From Coriobacteriaceae bacterium (GTDB lineage Bacteria > Actinomycetota > Coriobacteriia > Coriobacteriales > QAMH01): a stretch of DNA of 64,000 nucleotides. Numbering within the stretch: position 1 is the stretch's first letter; the number at the start of each line of letters is the position of its first letter. Shown here piece after piece: positions 1-9,083 of this stretch. The stretch spans positions 248,001 to 312,000 of the forward strand of contig DAJPGJ010000001.1 of the NCBI GenBank assembly GCA_025992705.1, written 5' to 3'. The notes beneath the pieces are model-generated. The model was not told the origin of the DNA, made no database searches, and was given only the letters and a program-made list of their open reading frames with translations. A program made the translations under genes and the position numbers.

Positions 1-121
1 CGCTTACGTGGATCCTTTCGACCGCATCTGCCTTGGACTAGAGCTGTTTTACCAGCTCGCAACCACAGACTTGGGAGGAGCGGCTCTAGTGTATCACGCA
101 GCAGATAATCGCGCGGTCTAG
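1..121 (+). CDS. 3' end of an unidentified protein (truncated by window edge)
   Basis: An open frame enters from the left edge and ends at a TAG at 119-121. It reads roughly AYVDPFDRICLGLELF..., ending in AADNRAV. The composition looks protein-like and the stop overlaps the convergent rlmKL stop by a few bases, a common arrangement for convergent genes. Only about 39 residues are visible, so no family can be named. It could also be a chance open frame. Confidence 0.45.
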   Translation, partial: AYVDPFDRICLGLELFYQLATTDLGGAALVYHAADNRAV

Positions 122-2358
122 ATTCTCCGCAAAACAAAACAATGGTGGACCTGGGCATGTCGCTCGAAATCCAACGGTATCGTCTTGTCGGTGATGTCAA
201 CGACCTGCACGCCCGCACGTTCGATCGTCCCGCGGTCAAGCTTGAATCCACGCAGATTACACGAGAACACCGCAGCACCGCCACGGCTTAGCAGGCGGCT
301 CACACCGATGAGCAGCTCGGCATGGTCGCGTTGCACGTCCCAGCCGCGCGTGCGCATCTTCGCGGAGTTCGAGAAGGTGGGCGGATCGACGAAGATGAGG
401 TCCCAGCGCATTTTCGTGTGACGCGTTTGCTGGACCCATTCGACGCAATCGGCACGCACGAACTCCTGATGGCCATTCATGAGGCCGTTAAGTTCCATGT
501 TGCGCTCGCCCCATTGCAGGTAGGTGTTCGAGAGGTCTACACTCGTCGTGAACTTCGCCCCATGGGCAGCGGCATAGACACTTGCCGTGCAAGTGTAGGC
601 AAAGAGGTTGAGGAAGCTCTTGCCCGCGGCAAGCTTGCCGACAAGTTCGCGTGTGTCACGATGGTCGAGGAACAGGCCCGTGTCCAGATAACTCGCAAGA
701 TCGACCTCGAAGAGCAGGCCGTTCTCCTGCGTGATGAGGCTGGGACAAGGGGACAGGTCGTTTGTCCCACTGGGGTTCGTGGGACAAACGACCTGTCCCC
801 TTGTCCCAGTACCCTTCGCGTATTGCGAGCCGCCCTTGGCACGCACGCGACGCTTCACGAAGATGTCATCTGCGGAAACATCGAGCACGACACTTGCGAT
901 GTTGAGGGCATCGGTCATGCGCCGTGCCGCCTTGGTCGCATCGATGCTCTTGGGTGGCGCATACTCGGCGACGTGCACGAGGCGCCTGCCCACATCCTTG
1001 CCCGCCCCCTCATAGAGGTCGATGGCCATGTTGTAGTCGGGCAAATCCGCATCGTAGATGCGATAGGCCGAAATACCGTTCTTGCTCGCCCATTTGCGAC
1101 GCTGCTTGAAGACCTTGTTGAGACGGTCGGCGAACTGCTGCGCGCTTGCGTCGTAGACGGCGAGCTGCCTGTCACGCACGCTCACCTGTGCAGCACGGGA
1201 TGCGTCACCGCGCAGGTCGAAGAGCGCGATGTCGCAGGGAGCGGACCCGTTCATGCAGCTATAGCCCCGCGTGCGCTCCCTGCCTAGATAGGCATCGGCA
1301 TCTTGGCCCTCCACGAGCATGACAGCTGCCTCAAGCGGTTTGGCGTCAAGCAATTCGCCGGCAAGCTGCGCGTAGCGCGCGGGCAGGGTCGCCTCGAGGC
1401 ACTCCGTGCTGACGAAGAGGCAGCTCGCGAACAAGCCCCGGGCGTCGGCACGGCGCATGATGGCGTTGGCAAGCGCATCTCGGCTCGGTAGAAACTCGAT
1501 GAGCGGAACGATAGCCGCAGCCTTTGCTCGGGCCCGTGCGCACGCCATCTCGCGCTCGCGGGCCTCTGTCGCGTATATCACAACCTCGCGCGTCCCTGCT
1601 TGGGCACGCGCGTCAGCAGCGTCGAGGATGGTCTCCCACAACCCTTCGTCATGGCCACACCACCCCGAGAATCCCCAGGTAGAGCGTGTGATACCCGGCG
1701 CCACATCACCCGCTATCAGAGCCGCTTCGATGACGAGGGTGCCCGCGGCGCACATGCTATCAACGAGTATCTCGCCGCGCCTTGCGCGCGCGGGCCAATC
1801 CGCCGCGAGGAGCATGGCGGCAGCGAGCGTTTCGTGTATGAGAGGCGAGTTGCTCCGTGCGGCATCGCGGTACCCGCGATTCTCAAGCGAGGTGCCCGAG
1901 AGATCGATGTAGACGGTCGCTCGCCTAGCGTGAAGGTTTACCTGAATGAGCAGGTCGGGGTGTTGCGCGTCGACATCGGGACGTTCGCCGCGCTCATCGC
2001 GCAGGCGGTCGCAGACGGCATCCTTCACGCGCAGCGCCGTATAGCGCGTGTCACGCAGCTGGTCGTTGGTGCCACGGGCGTTCACGGCAATCGTCGCGCC
2101 GGGGGCAACGACATCCTCCCAGGCAATGCCACGCACGCCCGCATAAAGGCTATCGGAGTCCGTTGCCTCGACGCGTTCGAGCACCAGCAGGATGCGGCTC
2201 GCGACGCGCGACCATAACAGCGCGGTATAGGCCTGTTCAAGATCTGCCGAGAACGCGACACCGCCCGTGAGGGGGCGAACCTCGTCCATCCCAAGGCCGC
2301 GCAGCTCCTGGCCGAGAATCGCCTCAAGGCCCGTGCCGCAAGTCGCGAACAACTCCAT
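118..2358 (-). CDS. rlmL: Bifunctional 23S rRNA methyltransferase RlmKL, with an in-frame palindromic repeat insertion
   Basis: Fused enzyme that methylates two 23S rRNA guanines: m2G2445 (RlmL half) and m7G2069 (RlmK half), E. coli numbering. Visible are an N-terminal THUMP-like region, a first SAM-methyltransferase core with DSMCAAGTLVIEAAL, and a second with SFLNLFAYTCTASVYAA and the catalytic-type DPPTFSNS. At 746 aa it is somewhat longer than usual. Residues about 517-540, in the linker just before the RlmK half (LASYLDTGLFLDHR), are encoded by a double palindrome (741-808) and have low-complexity character (QVVCPTNPSGTNDLSPCPS). The frame is kept and both catalytic cores are intact, so the protein is probably functional. 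It lies last in a minus-strand run with the gene ending at 2373. Confidence 0.93.
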   Translation of the reverse strand: MELFATCGTGLEAILGQELRGLGMDEVRPLTGGVAFSADLEQAYTALLWSRVASRILLVLERVEATDSDSLYAGVRGIAWEDVVAPGATIAVNARGTNDQLRDTRYTALRVKDAVCDRLRDERGERPDVDAQHPDLLIQVNLHARRATVYIDLSGTSLENRGYRDAARSNSPLIHETLAAAMLLAADWPARARRGEILVDSMCAAGTLVIEAALIAGDVAPGITRSTWGFSGWCGHDEGLWETILDAADARAQAGTREVVIYATEAREREMACARARAKAAAIVPLIEFLPSRDALANAIMRRADARGLFASCLFVSTECLEATLPARYAQLAGELLDAKPLEAAVMLVEGQDADAYLGRERTRGYSCMNGSAPCDIALFDLRGDASRAAQVSVRDRQLAVYDASAQQFADRLNKVFKQRRKWASKNGISAYRIYDADLPDYNMAIDLYEGAGKDVGRRLVHVAEYAPPKSIDATKAARRMTDALNIASVVLDVSADDIFVKRRVRAKGGSQYAKGTGTRGQVVCPTNPSGTNDLSPCPSLITQENGLLFEVDLASYLDTGLFLDHRDTRELVGKLAAGKSFLNLFAYTCTASVYAAAHGAKFTTSVDLSNTYLQWGERNMELNGLMNGHQEFVRADCVEWVQQTRHTKMRWDLIFVDPPTFSNSAKMRTRGWDVQRDHAELLIGVSRLLSRGGAAVFSCNLRGFKLDRGTIERAGVQVVDITDKTIPLDFERHAQVHHCFVLRRI
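741..808. repeat. Family-1 double palindrome inside rlmKL
   Basis: Two 29-bp arms (741-769 and 780-808) are exact reverse complements separated by a 10-bp loop. Each arm is itself nearly palindromic: it begins TGGGACAA, carries the GGACAGGT core and ends TTTGTCCCA. The element lies wholly inside the rlmKL frame. Confidence 0.97.
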
Positions 2359-2372
2359 GGAAAGTCGCCCGT

Positions 2373-3425
2373 CTAATTCTTCGAAAAGAAGCCGTCAATG
2401 GGCGGTGGGTCGCCATGCGAGCGACCGGAGGGGCCCGGGGTATCATCATCGAGAAGACCCGAGCCACCGAAAAGGTCGTCGAAACGCTCGCAGCGCTCGT
2501 TGAATCCCTCGGCAAGCGCCCAATCCAGGCCATAATCGGCACAGGTCTGCTCATCCTCGTACAGCAGGGCGAGGGCCTGCAGGTTCATCTCCTCGCCGCC
2601 AACTGCCTGAAGCAGCTCGTAGAGCTGATAGGCCGTTTCGGTCATGGGAATGGTCACCTCAAGCTCTTCGGCGGTGTCGAGCGCGACGTCGAGCATGTCG
2701 AGGAAGCTCGCGATATTGATGAGACCCGTATAGTCGTGGCTGAGCACCTGCGGAATGTAGTCGATAAGGGCACGCGAGCCGCCCGAGGTTGACGCAAGCA
2801 CATTGAGCGCGTTCTTCTCGGGAAAGCCCGCAATGTGTGCGAGCGAGATTGCCTCGATGGCGCCCATGAGGGATCCGGCAAGCGCGATGATGCTAATCAT
2901 GGCGGCGAACTGCCCATCACCTGCCGACTCCTGCGGCATGATGACGGGGGCCAGGTACGGGAAGAGCGGCGAGAGCGTTTCCTGCGTTTGCGGATCACCG
3001 CCCACGAAGGCGACGGGCTGCTCATGTTCGCCCACGCAGACGATGGGGGCATCGAGTACCTCGATGTCCGAGACGGCGGCGACCGCCTGGATCTCGCGGG
3101 CGAGACGCGGGCTCGATATGCTCAAATCGATGCAGAACGTGCCCGGATCCATGAGTTCGAGCAGGCCCTCATCGCCGAGATACAGGTTCTCGACCTCGGC
3201 CGTCGTGCGCAGCGAGGTGATGACGACCTGGCTGCCGAGCAGGGCCTCCATGCGGTCGTCGATGAAGACCGCACCCACTTCGCGCAGGGCCGGGGCTTCG
3301 CGCGGGTCGTGGCTCGCGACGACGACATCGAACCCGCTCATCTTGAGCTTGGCAATCGCTTCGATGACGGCGGGTTGTGCTGACCCGCCAAAGAACGCGA
3401 TGCGCGTGTCAAGCGGACTGATCAT
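2373..3425 (-). CDS. NAD-binding dehydrogenase of the 3-hydroxyisobutyrate dehydrogenase family
   Basis: Predicted cytosolic oxidoreductase of the 6-phosphogluconate/3-hydroxyisobutyrate dehydrogenase superfamily; the substrate is unknown. The N-terminus TRIAFFGGSAQPAVIEAI is a Rossmann start, but the usual GxGxxG is altered to GGSAQP. Residues 95-125 (DLSISSPRLAREI, then VLDAPIVCVGEHE) match the family substrate-loop region, and an all-helical C-terminal half follows. The C-terminal tail (after about residue 315) is acidic, then Pro/Gly-rich and disordered. I chose the ATG at 3425 because GGGGAG lies six bases upstream, rather than the TTG at 3428. It directly follows degV and is probably co-transcribed. 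Confidence 0.75.
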   Translation of the reverse strand: MISPLDTRIAFFGGSAQPAVIEAIAKLKMSGFDVVVASHDPREAPALREVGAVFIDDRMEALLGSQVVITSLRTTAEVENLYLGDEGLLELMDPGTFCIDLSISSPRLAREIQAVAAVSDIEVLDAPIVCVGEHEQPVAFVGGDPQTQETLSPLFPYLAPVIMPQESAGDGQFAAMISIIALAGSLMGAIEAISLAHIAGFPEKNALNVLASTSGGSRALIDYIPQVLSHDYTGLINIASFLDMLDVALDTAEELEVTIPMTETAYQLYELLQAVGGEEMNLQALALLYEDEQTCADYGLDWALAEGFNERCERFDDLFGGSGLLDDDTPGPSGRSHGDPPPIDGFFSKN

Positions 3426-3428
3426 CAA

Positions 3429-4370
3429 TTACTCCCCACTGTTTATCTTGTTGGCAATGCGATCGGCAATGGAAATCTTCTCGCGGCGATCATCGCCCCA
3501 GAACACGACGGCGACCATACCCGGGCCGACGTGCGAACCGATGACGGGACCGATCTGACTGCGAATGGCGGGGATGGCGCCCTCGGGGCGATCGAGATGT
3601 TCCTCGACCCACTTGACGTCGCCCTCCGCATCCGCCGAGGCCGTGAGCACGACCCCGTTGGATCCATGGTCATCGGCGTGATTTTCGTCATAGCACTTGA
3701 CCAGCGATTTGAGCGACTTCTTGCGGCCGCGGGCGACGCCGACAAGAGATAGAGCGCCGTCGAGATCGAACGCGAGCAGCGGCTTGATGTTGAGCTTGGC
3801 GCCGATGGTGGCTGCCGCTGCCGGAATGCGACCGCCCCGGCGCAGGTACTCGAGCTCATCGACCGTGAACAGGCAGTTCACGAACCAGCGCGCCTCCTCG
3901 GCCCATGCTGCGAGCTGCTTTGCCGAAAGGCCACGATTGCGCTGGTTGATCGCCTCGTAGGCAAGCAGGCCTTCGGCAATCGACGCAAGCTTGGTGTCGA
4001 TCACGTATATCTCGAAATCGGGATACTGCTCCCTGATGTCACTGACAACCTGCTCGACAAGCCCGAAGGTGCCGGAAAGCGCGGAGCTAAAGCCGAGGTA
4101 CACCGTCGGCATGCCATCCTTGGCATAGGCTTCGAAACGCTCGGTGATTTCGGAGACGGGAACCTGCGCCGTTCCCGAGACCTCGCCCTTGCGCATGCGG
4201 TCATAAAACTCCTTGGCGGTCATGCTCTTCCACATATCGTCGAAGTGCTCGCCATCGTTCATGTTGAACGGGAACTCGAGGAGATCGACCTTGGCGTTGT
4301 CGATAATCTCGGCGGGAAGATCGCAGCACGAATCGAGAACCAAGCGGCACTGAATCTTGTCTTCTGGCAT
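3429..4370 (-). CDS. DegV family fatty-acid-binding protein
   Basis: DegV/FakB-type proteins bind a fatty acid and, in characterised Firmicutes, present it to the fatty-acid kinase FakA. Visible are the N-terminal VLDSCCDLPAEII, the central FSSALSGTFGLVEQ and VIDTKLASIAEGLLAYEA, and the C-terminal SHVGPGMVAVVFWG, all at family positions. Its 313 aa is slightly longer than usual. No FakA is visible in the window. A GGGGG ribosome site precedes the ATG. It sits between pncB and the dehydrogenase gene on the same strand. Confidence 0.88.
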   Translation of the reverse strand: MPEDKIQCRLVLDSCCDLPAEIIDNAKVDLLEFPFNMNDGEHFDDMWKSMTAKEFYDRMRKGEVSGTAQVPVSEITERFEAYAKDGMPTVYLGFSSALSGTFGLVEQVVSDIREQYPDFEIYVIDTKLASIAEGLLAYEAINQRNRGLSAKQLAAWAEEARWFVNCLFTVDELEYLRRGGRIPAAAATIGAKLNIKPLLAFDLDGALSLVGVARGRKKSLKSLVKCYDENHADDHGSNGVVLTASADAEGDVKWVEEHLDRPEGAIPAIRSQIGPVIGSHVGPGMVAVVFWGDDRREKISIADRIANKINSGE

Positions 4371-4427
4371 CGGATGCCCCCTTCTTACTTGCGCGTGCGG
4401 GAACCGCCCCGCATCGCGTCTTCGGCT

Positions 4428-5888
4428 CTAATCATAGAGCGAACTGTTCTTCCCCGTGGCAATGACCATCTCGTTGCGACGGTCAAAAAGCCCGCGTTCG
4501 ATGCCACACGGATACTCGTGCGGATTCATGAAGCGCTTGATCGAATCGTCCAGAAGCGCAAACTGCTCGGTGCAGCGCTTCTGCGCCCTGCGGGCAGACA
4601 GGTCGATATCCTCGACTTTGCCATCGGTGACGAGCGGCTTGAGCAGCGTCTCGAAGCGCCCCTCCACCTTCTTGCGACGTGTCGCGTCGAGCGGGTCTAC
4701 CATGACGGCTTCTGCGGGTAGCTCGTCGTGCACGTCAATGATGAGATCACCGGCCAAGTGGCCATCCGCATCGAAATAGCGACGCACGTCAAGCACCCCG
4801 GGAATGGTGCGCTTGTAGAGCTGCTCGGAAATCTTGAGGCGCGGCGTCCACTCCTCCTGCCCCGGCTCGCGTATGGCCGAAAGCTTGTAGACGCCCCCGA
4901 GGGCGGGCTGCCCATAGGCAGAAGCCAGGTGCGTGCCCACGCCAAGGGCCGTGTACTGGGCCCGCTGCTCGTTGAGCGCGGTGATCGTATATTCGTCAAG
5001 GTCATTGGAAAGCACGATGCCGACATCTTCGAAGCCGGCTTGATTGAGCATCGCGCGGGTCATCTTCGAGAGCCATGCCAAATCGCCGGAGTCGATGCGA
5101 ACGGCCTTGAGCTGGTGGCCATCGCGCTTAAGCTCCCGCGCAACGGTGATGGCGTTGCTCACGCCCTGCTTCACGTCATAGGTATCCACGAGCAGGATGC
5201 AGTTATCGGGCATGGCCTGGGCGTAGGCCCTGAAGGCGCTCAGCTCGTCGGGAAACGACATGACCCACGAATGCGCGTGCGTGCCGCTCACGGGAATATC
5301 GTAGAGCTTGCCCGCGAGCACGTTGGCAACTGACGAGCAGCCGCCCACATAGGCGGCCCGTGACGAGGAAAGCGCCCCATCGGGGCCTTGCGCACGACGC
5401 AAGCCAAACTCGGAGACGGCTCGTCCCTCGGCAGCATGGCAGATACGCGAGGCCTTGGTGGCAATGAGCGTCTGGAAGTTGACGCCGTTGAGGATGGCGG
5501 GTTCCAGGAGCTGGCATTGCAGCAGCGGCCCCATCACGCGCACGAGCGGTTCGCGCGGAAAGACGGGCGAACCCTCGGGCACGGCGCAAATATCGACAGA
5601 TAGCTCGAGGTCGGTAAGCCATGCGAGGAACTCCGGGTCAAAGAGGGGGGTCCCCGCCGGAGACGGCAATGACGCGAGATATTCGATGTCGTCATCGGTG
5701 AAGCCGAATCCATCGATGAGCTCGGCGATCTGGTTGGCACCGCAGAAGATACCGTAACCGCCTCCAAAGGGATTATCGCGATAGAACGAGTAGAAGCACG
5801 CCTCGGTATCGAGCTTGCCCTGCGACCAATATCCTTGAGCCATCGTGATCTCATAGAGATCGGTCAACAGCGTCATGTTGCGTGCCAT
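4428..5888 (-). CDS. pncB: Nicotinate phosphoribosyltransferase
   Basis: First enzyme of the Preiss-Handler NAD salvage route: nicotinate + PRPP (+ATP) to nicotinate mononucleotide. Diagnostic segments are the N-terminal LLTDLYEITMAQGYW, GTHAHSWVMSF around residue 200, VDTYDVKQGVSNAI, and the phosphate-binding RIDSGDLAWLSK region. The length (486 aa from the chosen start) fits the family. The ATG at 5888 follows GGGAG with six-base spacing, which favours it over the ATG at 5894. It lies between ricT and degV in the same orientation. Confidence 0.93.
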   Translation of the reverse strand: MARNMTLLTDLYEITMAQGYWSQGKLDTEACFYSFYRDNPFGGGYGIFCGANQIAELIDGFGFTDDDIEYLASLPSPAGTPLFDPEFLAWLTDLELSVDICAVPEGSPVFPREPLVRVMGPLLQCQLLEPAILNGVNFQTLIATKASRICHAAEGRAVSEFGLRRAQGPDGALSSSRAAYVGGCSSVANVLAGKLYDIPVSGTHAHSWVMSFPDELSAFRAYAQAMPDNCILLVDTYDVKQGVSNAITVARELKRDGHQLKAVRIDSGDLAWLSKMTRAMLNQAGFEDVGIVLSNDLDEYTITALNEQRAQYTALGVGTHLASAYGQPALGGVYKLSAIREPGQEEWTPRLKISEQLYKRTIPGVLDVRRYFDADGHLAGDLIIDVHDELPAEAVMVDPLDATRRKKVEGRFETLLKPLVTDGKVEDIDLSARRAQKRCTEQFALLDDSIKRFMNPHEYPCGIERGLFDRRNEMVIATGKNSSLYD

Positions 5889-5911
5889 GTGCATCTCCCG
5901 CTTCGCGCGTG

Positions 5912-7381
5912 TTATTCGCTTGCCTTGCCCTCGCTTGGCTTGCCTGAACCCTGACCGTGTCCCGACCCGCCACGGCGTCTGCGGCGGCGCTTGTTGCCCG
6001 AACCATTCGAGCCACCTGAGCCGCCCTGTGCTGCGCTTCCGCTTACGGTCGATGAGTGCTGACCGGGGCGCGGACGCGAGGAACCTTGGCTCTTGCCCTG
6101 CGCGCCATCCTTAGACTGCGTACTCTGGCCGTTTTCGCGTGGCTTGCCGTTCGAGCGCCTGCGGCGATTACGCGAGCGGTTCGCATTGCCCGAGGATTGC
6201 TCGTCCTTGGAGCCACTCGCTTGCTTACGCGTGGAGTCGTCGTGCTTGATCTCGCTGCCGTCGGTTGCGGAGACGGAACGGCGGCGCTTGCGTTCATCGC
6301 GCGGCTTGGGCTCCGGCGAGGAAGACCCGCGCTTGCGTGGCTTGCGGCCCGATTCGCCCGATGAGCCGTGCGAGGAAGAGCCCGACGAGCCGCGACGACG
6401 ACGGTGAACGCGCTCGAGCGAGCCGCCTTCGGCCGTGGTGTCAGCCAGGTTGGGGTCATCGGAGAAGAGCTTCTCGCCCATCATCGCGAGATTGCTGTCG
6501 TTGCTGAGCTCCTCCATGATCTTGTCGAAGTTCTCCTGCGAGATGTGGCAAGGGCGAATGCGCTCGCCCTCGCGCGGCACCTTGTCGCCCGTGTCAAGGA
6601 ACGAAACGGGAAGCGTGAGACTCGAGCCGTCCTCCATACGCAGACGCACGGTCTCGCGTGGCGTATCGAACTCGACGACCTTGCCCATGCCCGCCGGCGT
6701 GTCGATGAGGGCGTTCTTCTTGGGGGCGCGACCCTTGAAGTCCTTGTATGCCTCGTACTCGTAGCGCAGGCAGCACATGAGCCTGCCGCACAGACCCGAA
6801 ATCTTCGTGGGGTTGAGCGGAAGGTCCTGCTCCTTGGCCATGCGAATGCTCACGGGCTGGAACTCGCCACCCAGACGTGCGCAGCACAGCTCCTCGCCGC
6901 AATGGCCCAGACCACCGAGCATGCGGGCTTCGTCACGCGGCCCGATCTGGCGCATGTCGACGCGCGTGTGGAACTCGGCAGCCAGATCGCGCACGAGACC
7001 GCGGAAGTCCACGCGGTCATCCGAGGTGAAGTAGAAGGTCGCATGCGACTCGTCGAACGAGAACTCGACGGCCGAGGGACTCATGTCGAGGTGGTTCTTA
7101 TCGGCAAGGTCATGAAAGACGGCGAGCGCTTCTTGGTCGCGCGCGGCTATCTCGTCGGCCTTTTCGAGGTCTTCCTCGGTCGCGATGCGGATGACCGGCT
7201 TGAGCGGCTTGGCGAGCTCCACCTCTTCGACATCGACGACATCGTGAGTGCACAGGCCAATTTCGGTGCCCTTGCTTGTCTCGACCAGCACGTGGTCTCC
7301 CGCCTTCACGTCAAGGCCAGCAGGGTCGAACCAATAGTCCTGGGACGCGTAGCGAAGTCGAACGGACGCTACTAATGGCAT
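5912..7381 (-). CDS. ricT: RicT/PSP1 family protein with a long basic tail
   Basis: PSP1-domain protein (YaaT/RicT of Bacillus, part of an Fe-S complex affecting RNA processing). The core at residues 1-290 carries the conserved cysteine cluster GHCGEELCCARLGGEF then LCGRLMCCLRYEYEAY. From about residue 320 the protein becomes a Ser/Arg/Lys/Gly-rich low-complexity tail of about 170 aa with KRRRRRR, suggesting nucleic-acid binding. The start overlaps the holB stop by 10 bp and GGGAGG lies before the ATG. A holB-ricT link is common in Gram-positives. Confidence 0.88.
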   Translation of the reverse strand: MPLVASVRLRYASQDYWFDPAGLDVKAGDHVLVETSKGTEIGLCTHDVVDVEEVELAKPLKPVIRIATEEDLEKADEIAARDQEALAVFHDLADKNHLDMSPSAVEFSFDESHATFYFTSDDRVDFRGLVRDLAAEFHTRVDMRQIGPRDEARMLGGLGHCGEELCCARLGGEFQPVSIRMAKEQDLPLNPTKISGLCGRLMCCLRYEYEAYKDFKGRAPKKNALIDTPAGMGKVVEFDTPRETVRLRMEDGSSLTLPVSFLDTGDKVPREGERIRPCHISQENFDKIMEELSNDSNLAMMGEKLFSDDPNLADTTAEGGSLERVHRRRRGSSGSSSHGSSGESGRKPRKRGSSSPEPKPRDERKRRRSVSATDGSEIKHDDSTRKQASGSKDEQSSGNANRSRNRRRRSNGKPRENGQSTQSKDGAQGKSQGSSRPRPGQHSSTVSGSAAQGGSGGSNGSGNKRRRRRRGGSGHGQGSGKPSEGKASE

Positions 7382-8367
7382 AACGCCTCCCTGATTTCTA
7401 AGAACATTGCGTCAATCGCAAGTTGTGGTGTCACATTATACGAAATGCGCGCGATGGCTCCCTTGGCGGCATCGAGCGCGGTGAGAAGACCGGGGATGCT
7501 CGCCGAACGAGCAATCTGAGAGGTCTGGTCGGCACATTCGGGGTACGCGAGCAGCTCCGAGCCCCCTTCGCGCGTCACGAGGCAATCGCGTAACCAGGCG
7601 CGTACGAGAGCGCAGAAGTCGAAGAGGGCCGCACGCTCGTGCGCAGTCGCCTCGCGTTTGCCGGCGAGTTCGATCTGCTTCTTGGCGCCCTGCGAAAGGT
7701 AATCGTCGTACTTCTCGATGTACGCCTCGACATCGAGGTCATCGTCGCCCATCTTTGCCGCCTGCTCACGCGCAAGCTCGACGAAACGCTTGGAGTTGCC
7801 GAGCAGCGTACGGTTGTCACAGTTGCGCGCAAGAGCGTAGAGCATGTCGAAGACCTGGGCGTTTCCGGCTCGTACCCCCGAGATGGCGTTGAGTACGAGC
7901 ACCTCGCAGCGACTACGCAGGGTTTCGAGCACCGCGGACTCGCTGTTGGCAACGAGTATGCAGGTGACATCGCGCGGCGGCTCCTCGAGCGTCTTGAGGA
8001 ACGCGTTTGCCGGCGCCCCCGCCAGACGATGAGCGTCCTGGACGATGTAGACCTTGCTTGCAGCGCGGATGGGGGCGAGCTCGGCATCGCGCGTGAGCTC
8101 GCGGATCTGCTCGACAAGGTAGCCGTCGGTGCCACCAGGCGCGTAGACGTGCAGGTCGGGGTGGACGCGGCGCAGAACCTCGTCTTGCGTCTGCGCGTCG
8201 CCCTGCGCGATGAGACCGGCCGCAAAACGCAACGCCAAATCGGCACCCAGGCTTTCGTCGCCGCCTGCGATGAGATAGGCATGCGTGGCGTTGCCCGTAT
8301 CGTGCACGCGCTGGAGATACGATATGACCTGATCCTGACCAGCAATGCCGGCAAAGAGCTCGCTCAT
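7372..8367 (-). CDS. holB: DNA polymerase III delta' subunit
   Basis: Clamp-loader AAA+ subunit that helps load the beta clamp. The N-terminal FAGIAGQDQVISYLQR, the HAYLIAGGDESLGADLALRFAA region (a degenerate P-loop, as is usual for delta'), VYIVQDAHRL, and NAFLKTLEEPPRDVTCILV followed by LRSRCEVL are typical. A longer frame exists upstream but would read through a palindromic repeat. The ATG at 8367 forms an ATGA overlap with the tmk stop and is chosen. It is translationally coupled to tmk, with ricT downstream. Confidence 0.9.
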   Translation of the reverse strand: MSELFAGIAGQDQVISYLQRVHDTGNATHAYLIAGGDESLGADLALRFAAGLIAQGDAQTQDEVLRRVHPDLHVYAPGGTDGYLVEQIRELTRDAELAPIRAASKVYIVQDAHRLAGAPANAFLKTLEEPPRDVTCILVANSESAVLETLRSRCEVLVLNAISGVRAGNAQVFDMLYALARNCDNRTLLGNSKRFVELAREQAAKMGDDDLDVEAYIEKYDDYLSQGAKKQIELAGKREATAHERAALFDFCALVRAWLRDCLVTREGGSELLAYPECADQTSQIARSASIPGLLTALDAAKGAIARISYNVTPQLAIDAMFLEIREALCH

Positions 8368-9065
8368 GAGCACCCCTCCGCCCCAGAAAACTGGGACAAA
8401 TGGACAGGGCATTTGTCCCATTCGAGTTCGGCGAGGTCGGCGCATATGCGCTCATGCACTTGTTCGATGCTTCCGTTGGCGTCGATGACATGCACGCGCT
8501 CGGGTTCGGCGGCGGCTATCTCCTCGAAACCCACGCGCAAACGCGTGCGGAACTCGTCGCCTGCGGACTCCATGCGATCACCCGTGCCGTCGATCGACCG
8601 GTCCTCGACGCGCTCGCGCGCAATGCTGGGATCGAGCGAGAGCAGCAGCGTGCGCGTAGGATAGCGACCGCCGCAGGCGAGGTCGTTCGTCGCGCGGACG
8701 AGCTCGGCGCCGAGCTCGCGGCCATAACCCTGGTAGGCGAGCGTGGAATCGGTGAAACGATCGCAGACGACGATGCTGCCCGCGGCAAGTGCCGGCTCGA
8801 TGACCTCGCTCATCACCTGGGCGCGAGCCGCCTCGAAAAGCAGGAGCTCGGCAAGCGGCACCATCGCGTCATCGTCCTTGTCGAGGAGGAGCGTGCGGAT
8901 CTTCTCGCCCAGACGCGTGCCGCCTGGTTCATGCACACGCAGGACCGTGCGGCCCTGTTCCTCGAGCCATTTGGCGAGAAGGTCGGCCTGGGTCGACTTG
9001 CCGACGCCATCGTCGCCTTCGAGCGTGAGGAAGATGCCCTCGGTACTATCAGGTTTGCTATCCAT
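8364..9065 (-). CDS. tmk: Thymidylate kinase
   Basis: dTMP + ATP to dTDP. P-loop LEGDDGVGKSTQADLL at residues about 15-30, the EPGGTRLGEKIR DR-type motif, DRFTDSTLAYQGYGR and the LID region. At 233 aa it is slightly longer than most homologues. Residues about 216-225 (DKCPVHLSQF) are encoded by a family-1 palindrome, so the natural C-terminus has been replaced or extended by a repeat; the stop then overlaps the holB start (ATGA). The fold core is intact. Confidence 0.92.
   Translation of the reverse strand: MDSKPDSTEGIFLTLEGDDGVGKSTQADLLAKWLEEQGRTVLRVHEPGGTRLGEKIRTLLLDKDDDAMVPLAELLLFEAARAQVMSEVIEPALAAGSIVVCDRFTDSTLAYQGYGRELGAELVRATNDLACGGRYPTRTLLLSLDPSIARERVEDRSIDGTGDRMESAGDEFRTRLRVGFEEIAAAEPERVHVIDANGSIEQVHERICADLAELEWDKCPVHLSQFSGAEGCS
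8392..8420. repeat. Family-1 palindrome encoding the tmk C-terminus
   Basis: A 29-bp palindrome starting TGGGACAAAT and ending ATTTGTCCCA with a central GGACAGGG. It lies inside the last codons of tmk and just upstream of the holB start. Confidence 0.95.
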
Positions 9066-9083
9066 GCGGATACGATGCTCCGT

